Assembly: GCF_030915525.1 (NCBI RefSeq)
Contig: NZ_CP133269.1
Coordinates: forward strand, 87,001-151,000
Origin: Neobacillus sp. PS2-9
GTDB lineage: Bacteria > Bacillota > Bacilli > Bacillales > Cytobacillaceae
Length of the DNA stretch: 64,000 nt
Direction of reading: 5' to 3'
Shown: positions 8,559 through 18,190 of the stretch, piece by piece
Numbering within the stretch: position 1 is the first letter of the stretch
How the letters are laid out: each line of letters starts with the position of its first letter
Program-made: the position numbers and the translations under genes
Notes under the pieces: model-generated
Seen by the model: only the letters and a program-made list of their open reading frames with translations
What the model was told of the DNA's origin: nothing
Databases searched by the model: none

Positions 8559-9356
8559 ATGAATATCTTTTTCCATGAATTAAAAGCCTATCGGAAATCG
8601 ACGATTATTTGGACGGTATCGTTAATTCTGGTTACCCTGCTGTTCATGTCTATGTTCCCTGCGTTTGCGCGTGATGCCGAGGAGTTCAAAAAGCTTTTGG
8701 AAGGTTATCCTGAAGGGGTAAGGAAAGCAATCGGTTTGAATCTGGAAAATTTGTTTTCTATTCTCGGATTCTATTGTTACGCCTTATCGTTTATCACCCT
8801 TTGCGGTGCCATTCAGGCTATGAATCTCGGAACGTCCATTATCAGCAAGGAGGTCCGTGAAAAAACGGCTGACTTTCTTTTAACGAAGCCAGTTACAAGG
8901 ACAACGATTGTAACATCTAAGCTGTTGGCGGCCTTCTCGTCCCTCGTCATAACAAATATAGTTTATATTGCGGCTGCGGCAATCATTGCATCGCAAGTGA
9001 AGACGGAGGATTTCAGCTTAAAACTACTAATCTTGCTGTCACTTACTGTCTTTTTTATTCAACTGATCTTTTTGGCATTAGGAATCATTCTTTCGGTTGT
9101 AGTCCCTAAAATTAAATCCGTGTTGACGGTATCTCTTAGTACCGTGTTTGCCTTCTATTTTTTAGGCATGCTTAGTGCGACTTCAGGAGAGGAAGGAAAA
9201 CGATACATTTCTCCTTTTAAATATTTTGATACGGCCTATATCTTAAAACATTCAGCATATGAAACATCGTTTATGTTCACGGGATTGATGGTGATTGTGG
9301 TGGCCACCTGTGCGAGTTATTTTGTTTATTCCAAAAAGGATATCCATGCTGTTTAA
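8559..9356 (+). CDS. ABC-2 type permease, first copy
   Basis: A 265-residue membrane protein starting MNIFFHELKAYRKSTIIWTV. It has about six hydrophobic segments and the cytoplasmic motif EVREKTADFLLTKPVTR typical of ABC-2 exporter permeases. It belongs to the same operon as the ATPase and is related to the next gene, with which it probably forms a heterodimer. The substrate is unknown; antibiotic or lipid export is possible. Confidence 0.85.
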   Translation: MNIFFHELKAYRKSTIIWTVSLILVTLLFMSMFPAFARDAEEFKKLLEGYPEGVRKAIGLNLENLFSILGFYCYALSFITLCGAIQAMNLGTSIISKEVREKTADFLLTKPVTRTTIVTSKLLAAFSSLVITNIVYIAAAAIIASQVKTEDFSLKLLILLSLTVFFIQLIFLALGIILSVVVPKIKSVLTVSLSTVFAFYFLGMLSATSGEEGKRYISPFKYFDTAYILKHSAYETSFMFTGLMVIVVATCASYFVYSKKDIHAV

Positions 9357-9377
9357 GGTAAATGGAGGGATTAACTC

Positions 9378-10175
9378 ATGAATATTTATCGAAAAGAATT
9401 AAAATCTCACCGGAAATCGCTATTCTTTTGGTGCATTGGAGTCATCCTCATGGTGGCATCGGGTATGAATAAATACTCTAGTTTGTATTCGTCAGGGCAA
9501 TCGATGAATGACTTGATGGCGGATATGCCTAAGTCCATGCAAGCCATCATGGGGGTTGGTGCCTTTGATTTATCCAAGGCGAGTGGGTATTATGGCATGC
9601 TGTTTTTATATTTGGTTTTGATGTCTTCCATACATGCTGCGATGCTTGGGGCTACTATTATTGCTAAGGAGGAACGTGATAAAACCTCGGAGTTTTTATT
9701 CGTCAAACCCGTATCGAGGGAAAAAATCATTACGGCCAAGCTGTTGGCTGCCTTCACGAATATCGCCATTTTTAATCTCGTTACGTTTGCATCATCGGTC
9801 GTCATTGTCGGGAAAGTCAGCGACGGTGAAAAGATAAACGGGGATATCGCGATAACCATGCTGGGCATGTTTATATTGCAGCTGTTGTTTATGGTCATTG
9901 GCAGTGCCGTTTCTGCCTTTAAAAAGCGGCCGAAAACAGCAGCATCCTTGGCTACAGCCATTCTTTTGCTTACATTTGTCCTCTCGATTGTGATTGACTT
10001 AAATGAGAATCTGGACGCGCTTAAATACCTGACCCCTTTTAAATATTTCGAAGCAAAGCATATGATGGTTGGTGATGGGCTGGAGGTTGTATCTGTTGTT
10101 CTATCACTCATTATCACTGCAGTCCTTACTTATGGTACCTTTGCTTTTTATAAAAAAAGAGATTTAAACGGGTAA
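9378..10175 (+). CDS. ABC-2 type permease, second copy
   Basis: Also 265 residues, with the same layout as the gene before it: N-terminal KELKSHRKSLFFW, then ERDKTSEFLFVKPVSREKI between the second and third membrane segments. The two permeases look like an old tandem duplication. It is the last gene of the tetR operon; no clear terminator follows. Confidence 0.85.
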   Translation: MNIYRKELKSHRKSLFFWCIGVILMVASGMNKYSSLYSSGQSMNDLMADMPKSMQAIMGVGAFDLSKASGYYGMLFLYLVLMSSIHAAMLGATIIAKEERDKTSEFLFVKPVSREKIITAKLLAAFTNIAIFNLVTFASSVVIVGKVSDGEKINGDIAITMLGMFILQLLFMVIGSAVSAFKKRPKTAASLATAILLLTFVLSIVIDLNENLDALKYLTPFKYFEAKHMMVGDGLEVVSVVLSLIITAVLTYGTFAFYKKRDLNG

Positions 10176-10251
10176 AACTCCCCCCTTCCTTTTATTCATT
10201 TAACAATAGTGTTAATATAAGAAAATGAATTGGAAAAAGGAGGATAAATAC

Positions 10252-10599
10252 ATGACACAACATGAAAACAATACACTACCACCAAAATCATGTTCCGTTG
10301 AGCGTTTAGTGACAATGGAAGAAGATGTGAAAAAGGTTTTAGCTGGTGAAAAGACAGCGACTCGCAGAAATGGAAGATACGCGGATCCAGGTGAAATTAT
10401 GACTCTTGAGGGCCGTCAATTTGTCGTTGATAAGGTGTACTCACAGAGTTTAGGTGAATTAACTGACGATGATGCTCGCCGCGAGGGCTTTAACAATGTG
10501 GAAGAATACAAACAATCCATCTTAAGCATCCATCCAGGAATGCCATGGCTGCCGCAAATGCGCGTATGGGTACATGAATTCAGCCCAGTTCAAGAATAA
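10252..10599 (+). CDS. ASCH-domain protein
   Basis: A 115-residue protein. The core SVERLVTMEEDVKKVLAGEK, followed by TATRRNGRYADPGE, is typical of ASCH domains, a PUA-like fold thought to bind RNA or modified nucleosides. The start at 10252 follows a strong AAAGGAGGAT; an upstream in-frame ATG at 10225 lacks one. Single gene with its own terminator. Confidence 0.8.
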   Translation: MTQHENNTLPPKSCSVERLVTMEEDVKKVLAGEKTATRRNGRYADPGEIMTLEGRQFVVDKVYSQSLGELTDDDARREGFNNVEEYKQSILSIHPGMPWLPQMRVWVHEFSPVQE

Positions 10600-10606
10600 T
10601 ATGATT

Positions 10607-10638
10607 AAAAAGAGACTGCCAGATCAGTCTCTTTTTTT
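10607..10638 (+). terminator. Terminator after the ASCH gene
   Basis: AAAAAGAGACTG pairs with CAGTCTCTTTTT around a 6-nt loop and is followed by T residues. Confidence 0.9.
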
Positions 10639-10678
10639 ATGCCCTAGGTGAGTTAATGTTAAATTTGATCTTGACACT

Positions 10679-10808
10679 CTGTTGATTGGAGTGGAAGGCG
10701 CGAAGACTCCTGCGGGAGTAGCGGTCTCGGGAGACCCCGCAGGAGGAACGACGAGGAGGCTCCCGGAACGCCCGCGGAAAGCGAAGCGCCTGGAGCGGAA
10801 ATCAACAG
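10679..10808 (+). repeat. 131-bp interspersed element, copy 1
   Basis: Bounded by the inverted repeat CTGTTGATT and AATCAACAG. The inside carries GAAGACTCCTGCGGGAG and GGGAGACCCCGCAGG, which can fold. It is the most diverged of six full copies (others at 17888, 32742, 53086, 54104, 59847). No coding capacity. Confidence 0.9.
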
Positions 10809-10918
10809 ACACTTTATAGTACAGAACAAATATTTCTAGAGTCTAATTATTTGTTTAATAAAGGAAAACAAAACTATAATAGCATTATTAAAGTTGGCTG
10901 ACAGGTTGGGGTGGAATC

Positions 10919-12646
10919 ATGAAGTTTCTTTCAAAATACACAAAGAAATATTGGAAAACCTTTTGTTTAGCAGTCTTATTTCTCACCTTTGAGGCGGTCA
11001 GTGACTTGCTGCAGCCCACGATTATGGCAAAAATCATTGATGAGGGAGTAGCGAATAGAGACATACATTATATATTAAAAATGGGTGGACTGATGCTGTT
11101 GATCACTGCCTTTGGTGCAGTGAGTGCATCAACGAGGAGTGTCTTAGCGAGCATTGTTTCACAAAGTTTTGGAACAGAATTAAGGTCCGATTTATTTAAA
11201 AAAATCCAATCCCTTTCGTTTAAAAACCTCGATAAATTTGACCGCGCGTCCTTAATTACTCGTCTGACAAACGATGTGACACAAGTGCAGGTATTCGTTA
11301 ATGGTTTGATGCGGATTTTTGTAAAAGCTCCGCTTTTAGCGATTGGCGGCTTAATAATGGCGACGCGGTTGAATTTGCATTTATCCGTTGTGTTAGCTGT
11401 GGTAGTGCCTATTGTAGCGCTATTAATTATTTTTAACCTAAAATTAGGATTCCCGCTATTTTCCAAGGTACAAATGGCATTGGATCGGGTGAATTCTGTG
11501 ATGAGGGAGTATTTATCAGGGGTTCGTGTGGTAAAGGCCTTTAATCGTTTTGATGTAGAAATTAGTAAATTCAGCAAGGCGAATGATCATTTTAAGGATC
11601 AATCTGTCACAGCTAGCCGCCTTATGGCCACCTTTAGCCCGGCGATCATGCTGACAGTCAATCTGGGCATTGTTGTCGTCCTTTGGATTGGTGGGTTAGG
11701 CGTGGATTCCGGCGAAATTCAGGTTGGCCATATTATTGCTTTTACCAACTATATGACCCAAATCTTATTTTCTTTGATGATGATTTCCATGGTATTCAAT
11801 ATGTTTGTCAGGGCAAAGGCCTCAGCAGGGAGAATCGACGAAGTCTTTTTACTTGAAGATTCCTTTACCTGGGATCAGGAGGACATTCATAGTCAAACGG
11901 AAAAAGGAAGAATTGATTTTGAAGATGTGACCTTTGCCTACGAAGGAACAACAGGTGAACCCATTCTAAAACATATTAATCTCACCATCCATCCTGGAGA
12001 AACAGTTGGAATTATTGGTTCAACTGGTTCAGGGAAAAGTACTTTGGTTGGACTCATTCCCCGCTTTTACGACGTCAACAGTGGGACGATAAAAGTAGAT
12101 GGTGAAAATATTCAACGAGTAAATCCTAAGAAGTTGAGAGAGAAAATTGCGATTGTCCCGCAGAAAAACATCTTATTCTCGGGAAGTGTGGCGGAAAATC
12201 TCCGCTGGGGAAAAGAGGATGCAACCGAGGAAGAAATGGTAGCCGCAGCATCAATGGCTGGAGCCCACGACTTTATCAATGCTTCACCTGAAGGGTATCA
12301 CACAAGAATTGGCCAAGGTGGGGTTAATTTTTCCGGCGGACAGAAACAGCGGATTTCGATTGCCAGAGCGTTAATAAAAAGACCGGAGATTTTAATCCTT
12401 GATGATAGTACAAGTGCCGTGGATGTAGCAACGGAGGCGAAAATCAAAGCAGCCTTAAAAAAGTATGCTAAAGGGCTTACCTGTTTACTAATTGCCCAGC
12501 GAATTACCTCTATCATGGATGCCGATAAAATCGTTGTTCTTGATCACGGAGAACTAGTTGGGGTTGGTACCCATCAGGAGCTAATCGAGACGTGTAAAGT
12601 GTACCAGGAAATCTACCAATCTCAAATCGGCAAGGAGGGGTTGTAA
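10919..12646 (+). CDS. Heterodimeric ABC exporter, subunit 1
   Basis: A 575-residue fused permease-ATPase. The N-terminal ~310 residues form a six-helix exporter domain. The ATPase domain has Walker A GSTGSGKST, signature NFSGGQKQRIS and Walker B LILDDSTSAVD. The Asp after Walker B replaces the usual catalytic Glu, so this subunit probably holds the degenerate site of an asymmetric pair. It ends 1 nt before the next exporter gene. Lengths fit the B. subtilis YfiB/YfiC pair (573 and 604); the BmrC/BmrD type is also possible. Substrate unknown, perhaps drugs or lipids. Confidence 0.85.
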   Translation: MKFLSKYTKKYWKTFCLAVLFLTFEAVSDLLQPTIMAKIIDEGVANRDIHYILKMGGLMLLITAFGAVSASTRSVLASIVSQSFGTELRSDLFKKIQSLSFKNLDKFDRASLITRLTNDVTQVQVFVNGLMRIFVKAPLLAIGGLIMATRLNLHLSVVLAVVVPIVALLIIFNLKLGFPLFSKVQMALDRVNSVMREYLSGVRVVKAFNRFDVEISKFSKANDHFKDQSVTASRLMATFSPAIMLTVNLGIVVVLWIGGLGVDSGEIQVGHIIAFTNYMTQILFSLMMISMVFNMFVRAKASAGRIDEVFLLEDSFTWDQEDIHSQTEKGRIDFEDVTFAYEGTTGEPILKHINLTIHPGETVGIIGSTGSGKSTLVGLIPRFYDVNSGTIKVDGENIQRVNPKKLREKIAIVPQKNILFSGSVAENLRWGKEDATEEEMVAAASMAGAHDFINASPEGYHTRIGQGGVNFSGGQKQRISIARALIKRPEILILDDSTSAVDVATEAKIKAALKKYAKGLTCLLIAQRITSIMDADKIVVLDHGELVGVGTHQELIETCKVYQEIYQSQIGKEGL

Positions 12647-12647
12647 G

Positions 12648-14510
12648 ATGTCACAAGGGAATGTACAGACTGGGGACACCGCCCCTACCCCGCCGCCGAT
12701 TAGACCTGGTGGCGTTGGAGCGGGTCACCGCCGTGGTCCCGTGGTGAAACCTAAAAATTTTAAAGGGACATTAAAGCGACTTTGGCATTACTTTGGAAAT
12801 GAAAAGAAGATGCTGACCCTTATTTTTACTTTTATTTTAATTGACTCTGTTCTGATGCTACTTGCTCCGTTCCTTATTGGAAAATCGGTAGATGCTATGA
12901 CCCTAAAATCCGGGAAAGTGGATTTTAATCTGTTAGAAGTAATGATTATCGTCCTCACCTGTGCGTATGTGGCGGATGCCATTCTTACTTTTTTACAAGG
13001 ATGGCTGATGGCTGGCGTGGCTCAACGAGTGGTGAAACGATTGCGAGAGGCTTTGTTTCAAAAGTTGCAAAAGCTCCCCGTTTCTTTTTTTGATTCAAGG
13101 ACACATGGAGAACTCATGAGCAGACTTTCCAATGACATCGATAATGTGAGCAATACGATCTCCCAATCGACCACGCAGCTCATGTCGGGACTGATGATTA
13201 TTAGCGGTTCTCTAATCATGATGTTAATTTTAAGTCCATTGTTAACTGTAGCTAGTTTATTAACGGTACCGCTTGTTTTTTTACTAACAAGGACGATTGC
13301 CAAACGAACAAGCGTGTTATTTAAGAATCAACAAATTCAGTTAGGCACATTAAATGGACACATCGAGGAGACTATTTCTGGAATTGAAGTAGTCAAAGCC
13401 TTTAATCATGAGGAGAAGGTTATTGAAGAGTTTGATGTTGTCAATGAAAAGCTCCGTGCGGTGGGCTTAAAGGCACAAATCTGGTCGGGCTTCTTGATGC
13501 CGATCATGAATGTCATCAACAACCTTGGTTTTGCCATTGTAGCTGTTATTGGCGGCGTCCTAGCGGTTAAAAGCTTAATTACGGTTGGAGCGATTGCCAG
13601 CTTTATTACCTATTCCCGACAATTTGTTAGACCGCTAAATGATTTGGCTAACATCTTTAATATTTTGCAATCTGGTGTGGCTGGGGCGGAACGGGTATTT
13701 GAAGTCATGGATGAGCAGGAGGAGCCTGCAGACCTTCCATCGGCTGTCATATTGGAAAATCCAAAAGGTCATGTCGTATTTGAAAATGTCAGCTTTGGTT
13801 ACCGATCTGATGTGCCAATTTTAAAAAATGTTAGTTTTGAAGCCCATATTGGCAGCAGTACTGCCTTAGTTGGGCCAACAGGAGCGGGAAAAACAACGAT
13901 TGTGAATCTGCTGACCCGATTTTATGATGTGACGGACGGGAAAATTCTCCTTGATGGCCGGGATATTCGTGAATATACAAGAGATAGTCTGAGGAAATGT
14001 TTTGGATTTGTGCTTCAGGATACGTATTTGTTTTCAGGTACCATCAAAGACAACATTAAATATGGGAAGCCGGATGCTACCGATGAAGAAATAGAGCAAG
14101 CGGCAAAAATGGCTAATGCGGATGGGTTTATTAAGCGGTTACCACAGCAGTATGAAACGGCCCTATCAGAAAATGGAGGTAATCTAAGTCAGGGCCAGCG
14201 GCAGTTATTGGCCATTGCGAGGGTGATTTTAGCCAAACCTTCCCTACTAATCTTAGATGAAGCCACAAGTAGTATTGATACGAGAACAGAACTTCATATA
14301 CAAGCGGCCTTGCTCTCCTTGATGGAGAACCGAACGAGCTTTATCATTGCCCACCGCTTAAATACCATTCGTGATGCCGATACCATCATGGTCATTGATC
14401 ATGGGGAGATTATTGAAAAAGGCAACCATGATGAATTAATGAAAGCTAAGGGCCGATACCATCAAATGTTTTATAATCAATTTAAAAATGTAGAAGGTGC
14501 ACTTGATTGA
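12648..14510 (+). CDS. Heterodimeric ABC exporter, subunit 2
   Basis: A 620-residue partner of the preceding gene. An N-terminal Pro/Gly-rich tail of about 35 residues comes before the six-helix domain. The ATPase domain has Walker A GPTGAGKTT, signature LSQGQRQLLA and Walker B LILDEATSSID with a proper catalytic Glu, and the H-loop IIAHRLNTI. It therefore supplies the active hydrolysis site of the pair. A GGAGG site overlaps the end of the upstream gene, so translation is coupled. Confidence 0.85.
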   Translation: MSQGNVQTGDTAPTPPPIRPGGVGAGHRRGPVVKPKNFKGTLKRLWHYFGNEKKMLTLIFTFILIDSVLMLLAPFLIGKSVDAMTLKSGKVDFNLLEVMIIVLTCAYVADAILTFLQGWLMAGVAQRVVKRLREALFQKLQKLPVSFFDSRTHGELMSRLSNDIDNVSNTISQSTTQLMSGLMIISGSLIMMLILSPLLTVASLLTVPLVFLLTRTIAKRTSVLFKNQQIQLGTLNGHIEETISGIEVVKAFNHEEKVIEEFDVVNEKLRAVGLKAQIWSGFLMPIMNVINNLGFAIVAVIGGVLAVKSLITVGAIASFITYSRQFVRPLNDLANIFNILQSGVAGAERVFEVMDEQEEPADLPSAVILENPKGHVVFENVSFGYRSDVPILKNVSFEAHIGSSTALVGPTGAGKTTIVNLLTRFYDVTDGKILLDGRDIREYTRDSLRKCFGFVLQDTYLFSGTIKDNIKYGKPDATDEEIEQAAKMANADGFIKRLPQQYETALSENGGNLSQGQRQLLAIARVILAKPSLLILDEATSSIDTRTELHIQAALLSLMENRTSFIIAHRLNTIRDADTIMVIDHGEIIEKGNHDELMKAKGRYHQMFYNQFKNVEGALD

Positions 14511-14541
14511 AAAATGGGGTAAGCTATTACCTCATTTTTTT
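14509..14541 (+). terminator. Terminator after the ABC exporter operon
   Basis: AAAATGGGGTAA and TTACCTCATTTT pair around a 4-nt loop, with seven T residues. Confidence 0.85.
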
Positions 14542-14691
14542 CTGTATTCATTTTCTTAAAATAAGAAAAGGGGAAAGAAAATCTTGTAGTTTTTTGGATT
14601 TTTATGTAAAATAAGAATATTGCTATTCTAATAAATTGGTATTCTTGCTAATTAATAGAAAAGTACGAACCATACATATAGGAGGATTACT

Positions 14692-15735
14692 GTGAAAAAG
14701 ATTTTAGCATTTACAAGTCTAGTATTCATTTTTCTATTAGCAGTGCTGCCAACAAGTGTGTCACATGCAGCGGCAGCTACGAAAGCTGAGCTTTCAGGCG
14801 TTTCTCTTTTTACTGATAGCGGTGAAGTCAAAGCTGAAAAGAAGGGTAACAACTTCGTTTTCAATTTTGTAGGAAAAAGCGGAAAATCTAAAGTTCAAAA
14901 AATTGAGTTTTATTCTACAACAGCTGCTAAAACAGTTTCTTTACTCTCGGATTCTGATGATGATTCAGATCTACAATTTGTAGACGGGAAAGCTGTTTTA
15001 GATGTTACGAAGTACAAAGGTTGGTTAAATCGTGGTAACGAGGATGACGGCCTTTATGATGGTGGAAATTACTTGTTCACTGTCCAAGACCTTAAAGATG
15101 TAGCTTCTGACGATCTACCAATCCAAGGTTTCTTAAACGACGAACTTGGAAACCAAACTACCTTTAATGTTGTATTTAATACAACTGAATGGGTAAAGAA
15201 AAACGGTCAATGGGTATTTGTTGGTACGAACAGTGACTCTCCTACTGCTTATGCAACAGGTTGGGCTGAAGACAATGGAACATGGTACTACCTTGGAACA
15301 AATGGCGTTATGAAAACTGGCTGGGTAATGACAGGCGGCAAATGGTACTTCTTAAATCCAAGTGGTGCAATGGCAGAATCAAGCTGGGTAAAATCAGGTG
15401 GTAAATGGTACTACTTAAACCAAACCGGTGCAATGGCAACAGGTTGGGCTCAGGATAAGGGTACTTGGTATTTCCTTGATAGCAAAGGTGTAATGAAAAC
15501 TGGCTGGGTAAAATCAGGCGGTAAATGGTATTTCTTAAAGGCTAGTGGTGCAATGGCAACAGGCTGGGTTAAGTTATCAAACAAGTGGTACTACTTAACT
15601 GGTAGTGGTGCAATGGCAACAGGCTGGGTGAATGTATCTAATAAGTGGTACTATTTATATAGCGATGGTCATATGGCAGCAAATACAAAGATTGGTTCTT
15701 ACAAAATTGGTAGGGATGGAGCTTGGATTCATTAA
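14692..15735 (+). CDS. Secreted protein with choline/glucan-binding-like repeats
   Basis: A 347-residue exported protein starting with GTG after a good AGGAGG site. Signal peptide of about 26 residues ending VSHAAA. Residues ~28-165 form a domain I do not recognise, rich in Asp/Gly (SDSDDDSDLQF, NRGNEDDGLYDGGNY), possibly calcium-binding. Residues ~170-330 hold seven ~21-residue repeats of the type GWVKSGGKWYFL..SGAMAT. The closing motif KIGSYKIGRDGAWIH is shared with two other proteins in the window. Probably a non-covalently wall-bound surface protein. Confidence 0.85.
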   Translation: MKKILAFTSLVFIFLLAVLPTSVSHAAAATKAELSGVSLFTDSGEVKAEKKGNNFVFNFVGKSGKSKVQKIEFYSTTAAKTVSLLSDSDDDSDLQFVDGKAVLDVTKYKGWLNRGNEDDGLYDGGNYLFTVQDLKDVASDDLPIQGFLNDELGNQTTFNVVFNTTEWVKKNGQWVFVGTNSDSPTAYATGWAEDNGTWYYLGTNGVMKTGWVMTGGKWYFLNPSGAMAESSWVKSGGKWYYLNQTGAMATGWAQDKGTWYFLDSKGVMKTGWVKSGGKWYFLKASGAMATGWVKLSNKWYYLTGSGAMATGWVNVSNKWYYLYSDGHMAANTKIGSYKIGRDGAWIH

Positions 15736-15743
15736 TTAAAGAC

Positions 15744-15778
15744 GAGGGAGTATCCTTTATAGGTACTCTCTTTTTTTT
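15744..15778 (+). terminator. Terminator after the repeat protein
   Basis: GGGAGTATCC and GGTACTCTC form an imperfect stem followed by eight T residues. Confidence 0.85.
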
Positions 15779-15917
15779 GGACAAATTTGTTAAAATGTAA
15801 TAAATATGTTAAATACGTAATGTAATAGTATGCTATTATGTAAAATGGATATAATTGTAGATGAATAAATTACTATAATTGTTGATTACTTTTGTAACGA
15901 GACAAGGAGTCAAACTA

Positions 15918-17801
15918 ATGATTAAAAAGCTTGCAGCAGCATGGATTGGCATTATCACCTTAGCTTTATTTCAAATCCCCGCAGAAGCCAATGAGTTAAC
16001 ACCGAGCAATTCAACTCCAAACTTACAAATTCCTATTATGAGCGATGTTCATATCAATGAGAGCATTGAAAACCGACAAATGAGATTTCAAACTGCTTTA
16101 CAGGAATTCAAAATGCTTGCTCCTAATTATCAAGCACTAGCTATTGTGGGTGACTTAACTGACCAAGGACTTGATAGACAGTATGAGATATTTAATCAGA
16201 TACTAAGTCGATACGGCAATCAAGATGCTGAAAGAGTTCTAGCAATGGGTAATCATGAATTCTATGAGGGCATTTATTGGCCAAAGCCTTATTTTACAGA
16301 TCAGATGTTTATCGATCGGTTTATAACTAACACAGGTATGCCTGGCCTCTACTATGATAAATGGATTGAAGGCGTAAATTCTAAAAAATATCACTTTATT
16401 GTTTTAGGTAGCGAAGAATCAAAAGTCACCAATCCTAACAATCACGATTATGCTGTGTTATCTGATGAGCAGTATCAGTGGTTAGAAAATACATTAAGTG
16501 TGGAAACTGACCCAAAAAAGCCTATCTTTGTTTTTCTTCATCAGCCAATTGATGACACGGTGTATGGAAGTGAAGAATGGGGCGGTAATTTAAGGGATGG
16601 TAGATTAAAAGGAATCCTACAGAAATATCCGCAGGCAATATTATTCACAGGACATTTACACTATCTATTAAATCATCCACGTTCCGTTTATCAGGATGGC
16701 TTTACCATGGCTGATACAGGATCTCTAGCCTATACTCTTTACGAAAATGGTAATGCACCAGCAGAATTTTCACAGGGATTATTGGTAAATGTGTATGATA
16801 ACAAGGTAGAAATAAAAGCAAGGGAATTTAGCAATCACACATGGATTAATCAGACTACAATTAAGTTACCTTATACAAAAACGGTGGATGATACAGAATT
16901 TCCTTACTTTAATAATTCTGATTCAGGATCAGTTAATAAGGTTACAGCAACAACAGCAACCATCTCATGGCCTGCAGCTAAAGACAATACACAGATAGAT
17001 AAATATATCATCAAACTTAACGGGGAAGCGGTTCAAACACAGTATACAAAGTTTTGGGAAGATCAAAGCGATCAAGTATACTCCACTACAATAACTAATT
17101 TAACAGGAAATACAGAATATACATTAGAGGTTTCAGCTGTTGATGCATGGAATAATGTGTCACTCAATCCTTTAGAAATTAGCTTAAAAACGGACAAGTA
17201 CAACGGCTGGGTCAAAGAAGGGAATAATACGTATTATTATAACTACCAAACTGGACAAAAGGTGACAGGCTGGCTAAAGGTTCAGGATAAATGGTATTAC
17301 TTTAATTCGGGCGGTGTCATGCAGAAGGGTTGGATTAAGGATCTGAATAAGTGGTATTACCTTAGTGATAGCGGAGCTATGGTAACAGGCTGGCTGACGG
17401 AAAATGGTATAGAGTATTATCTCAATAATGATGGCAGCTTGAAGTCAGGTTGGTTAAGTCTCCAAAATAAATGGTATTACCTTTCATCTAGTGGTGCAAA
17501 ACAAGTAGGCTGGATAAGGGATAGAGGCTATTGGTATTATCTTGACCAAACAGGTGTGATGAAAATAGGTTGGGTCTTAGATAAGGAAAATTGGTACTAC
17601 TTGAAAAGCAGTGGAGTCATGCAAGTAGGCTGGTTATTCTTTAATGGAAGCTGGTACTATTTAGATATTAATGGATTAATGAAAACTGGCTGGGTTTATA
17701 TAGGAAATAAGTGGTATTACCTTTATGATGATGGAAAACTGGCTGTGAATACTCAAATAGGGACTTACAAATTAGGTAAGGACGGAGCTTGGATCCATTA
17801 A
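15918..17801 (+). CDS. Secreted metallophosphatase with FnIII and wall-binding repeats
   Basis: A 627-residue exported enzyme. Signal peptide ends near AEANE. The metallophosphoesterase domain (about 35-310) shows the metal motifs SDVHIN, GDLTDQG, GNHEFYEG, FLHQP and TGHLHYLL. A fibronectin type III domain follows at about 325-430 (KVTATTATISWPAAKDNTQI). The C-terminus carries about nine GW..KWYYL repeats and ends KLGKDGAWIH. AAGGAGT precedes the ATG at 15918; frames further upstream lack a signal. Likely a wall-associated phosphodiesterase or phosphatase that scavenges phosphate or works on wall polymers. Confidence 0.88.
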   Translation: MIKKLAAAWIGIITLALFQIPAEANELTPSNSTPNLQIPIMSDVHINESIENRQMRFQTALQEFKMLAPNYQALAIVGDLTDQGLDRQYEIFNQILSRYGNQDAERVLAMGNHEFYEGIYWPKPYFTDQMFIDRFITNTGMPGLYYDKWIEGVNSKKYHFIVLGSEESKVTNPNNHDYAVLSDEQYQWLENTLSVETDPKKPIFVFLHQPIDDTVYGSEEWGGNLRDGRLKGILQKYPQAILFTGHLHYLLNHPRSVYQDGFTMADTGSLAYTLYENGNAPAEFSQGLLVNVYDNKVEIKAREFSNHTWINQTTIKLPYTKTVDDTEFPYFNNSDSGSVNKVTATTATISWPAAKDNTQIDKYIIKLNGEAVQTQYTKFWEDQSDQVYSTTITNLTGNTEYTLEVSAVDAWNNVSLNPLEISLKTDKYNGWVKEGNNTYYYNYQTGQKVTGWLKVQDKWYYFNSGGVMQKGWIKDLNKWYYLSDSGAMVTGWLTENGIEYYLNNDGSLKSGWLSLQNKWYYLSSSGAKQVGWIRDRGYWYYLDQTGVMKIGWVLDKENWYYLKSSGVMQVGWLFFNGSWYYLDINGLMKTGWVYIGNKWYYLYDDGKLAVNTQIGTYKLGKDGAWIH

Positions 17802-17815
17802 TTTCCGTTAGTAAC

Positions 17816-17853
17816 AGAGAGAGTGTGCTTTTTGCATTCTCTCTTATTTTTTT
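17816..17853 (+). terminator. Terminator after the metallophosphatase
   Basis: AGAGAGAGTGTGC pairs with GCATTCTCTCTT, followed by ATTTTTTT. Confidence 0.88.
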
Positions 17854-17887
17854 GGCTGTGTTAAAGAACAGTGTTGATTTTTACACC

Positions 17888-18019
17888 CTGTTGATTGGAG
17901 CGGAAGGCACGAAGACTCCTGTGGGAGTATGGTTCAGGGGAGACCCCGCAGGCGCAGGCGCCGAGGAGGCTCGCCGAAACACCCACGGAAAGCGAAGTGC
18001 CTGGAGCGGAAATCAACAG
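17888..18019 (+). repeat. 131-bp interspersed element, copy 2
   Basis: CTGTTGATT...AATCAACAG ends, with outer flanks GTGTTAAAGAAC on the left and GTTTAACA on the right that also recur at copies 3 and 4. Nearly identical to copy 4 at 53086. The stretch between the metallophosphatase and niaP holds only this element and the NiaR-type operator. Confidence 0.9.
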
Positions 18020-18076
18020 GCAAGTTTAACAAAGTCATTTTTTAGAAAAATGTTCCCTCTTGTATATTTTATCGTG

Positions 18077-18096
18077 ACAAGTGTAAAGACACTTGT
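18077..18096 (+). promoter_or_regulatory. Candidate NiaR operator upstream of niaP
   Basis: A perfect inverted repeat, ACAAGTGT-AAAG-ACACTTGT, lies 95 bp before niaP. NiaR (YrxA) is the niacin-responsive repressor of NAD synthesis and niacin uptake genes in Bacillus and binds palindromes of this kind. The NiaR link is inferred from the target gene and the symmetry. Confidence 0.6.
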
Positions 18097-18190
18097 TAGA
18101 ATACAGTTGATTACTAGATTACATTGTATACCTAAAGAAGTGGGATTTGGGTAATAATGTAAGTACAGGCTTTAACATAGGGGGAACAAT

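Noticed and set aside
9590..10117. Minus-strand 175-residue frame opposite the second ABC permease
   Set aside because: Antisense shadow of a membrane protein gene, with Ser/Thr-rich composition and no ribosome binding site.
10919..14510. Duplicated ABC exporter genes as a broken single gene
   Set aside because: Both are full length with complementary catalytic features, as in heterodimeric exporters.
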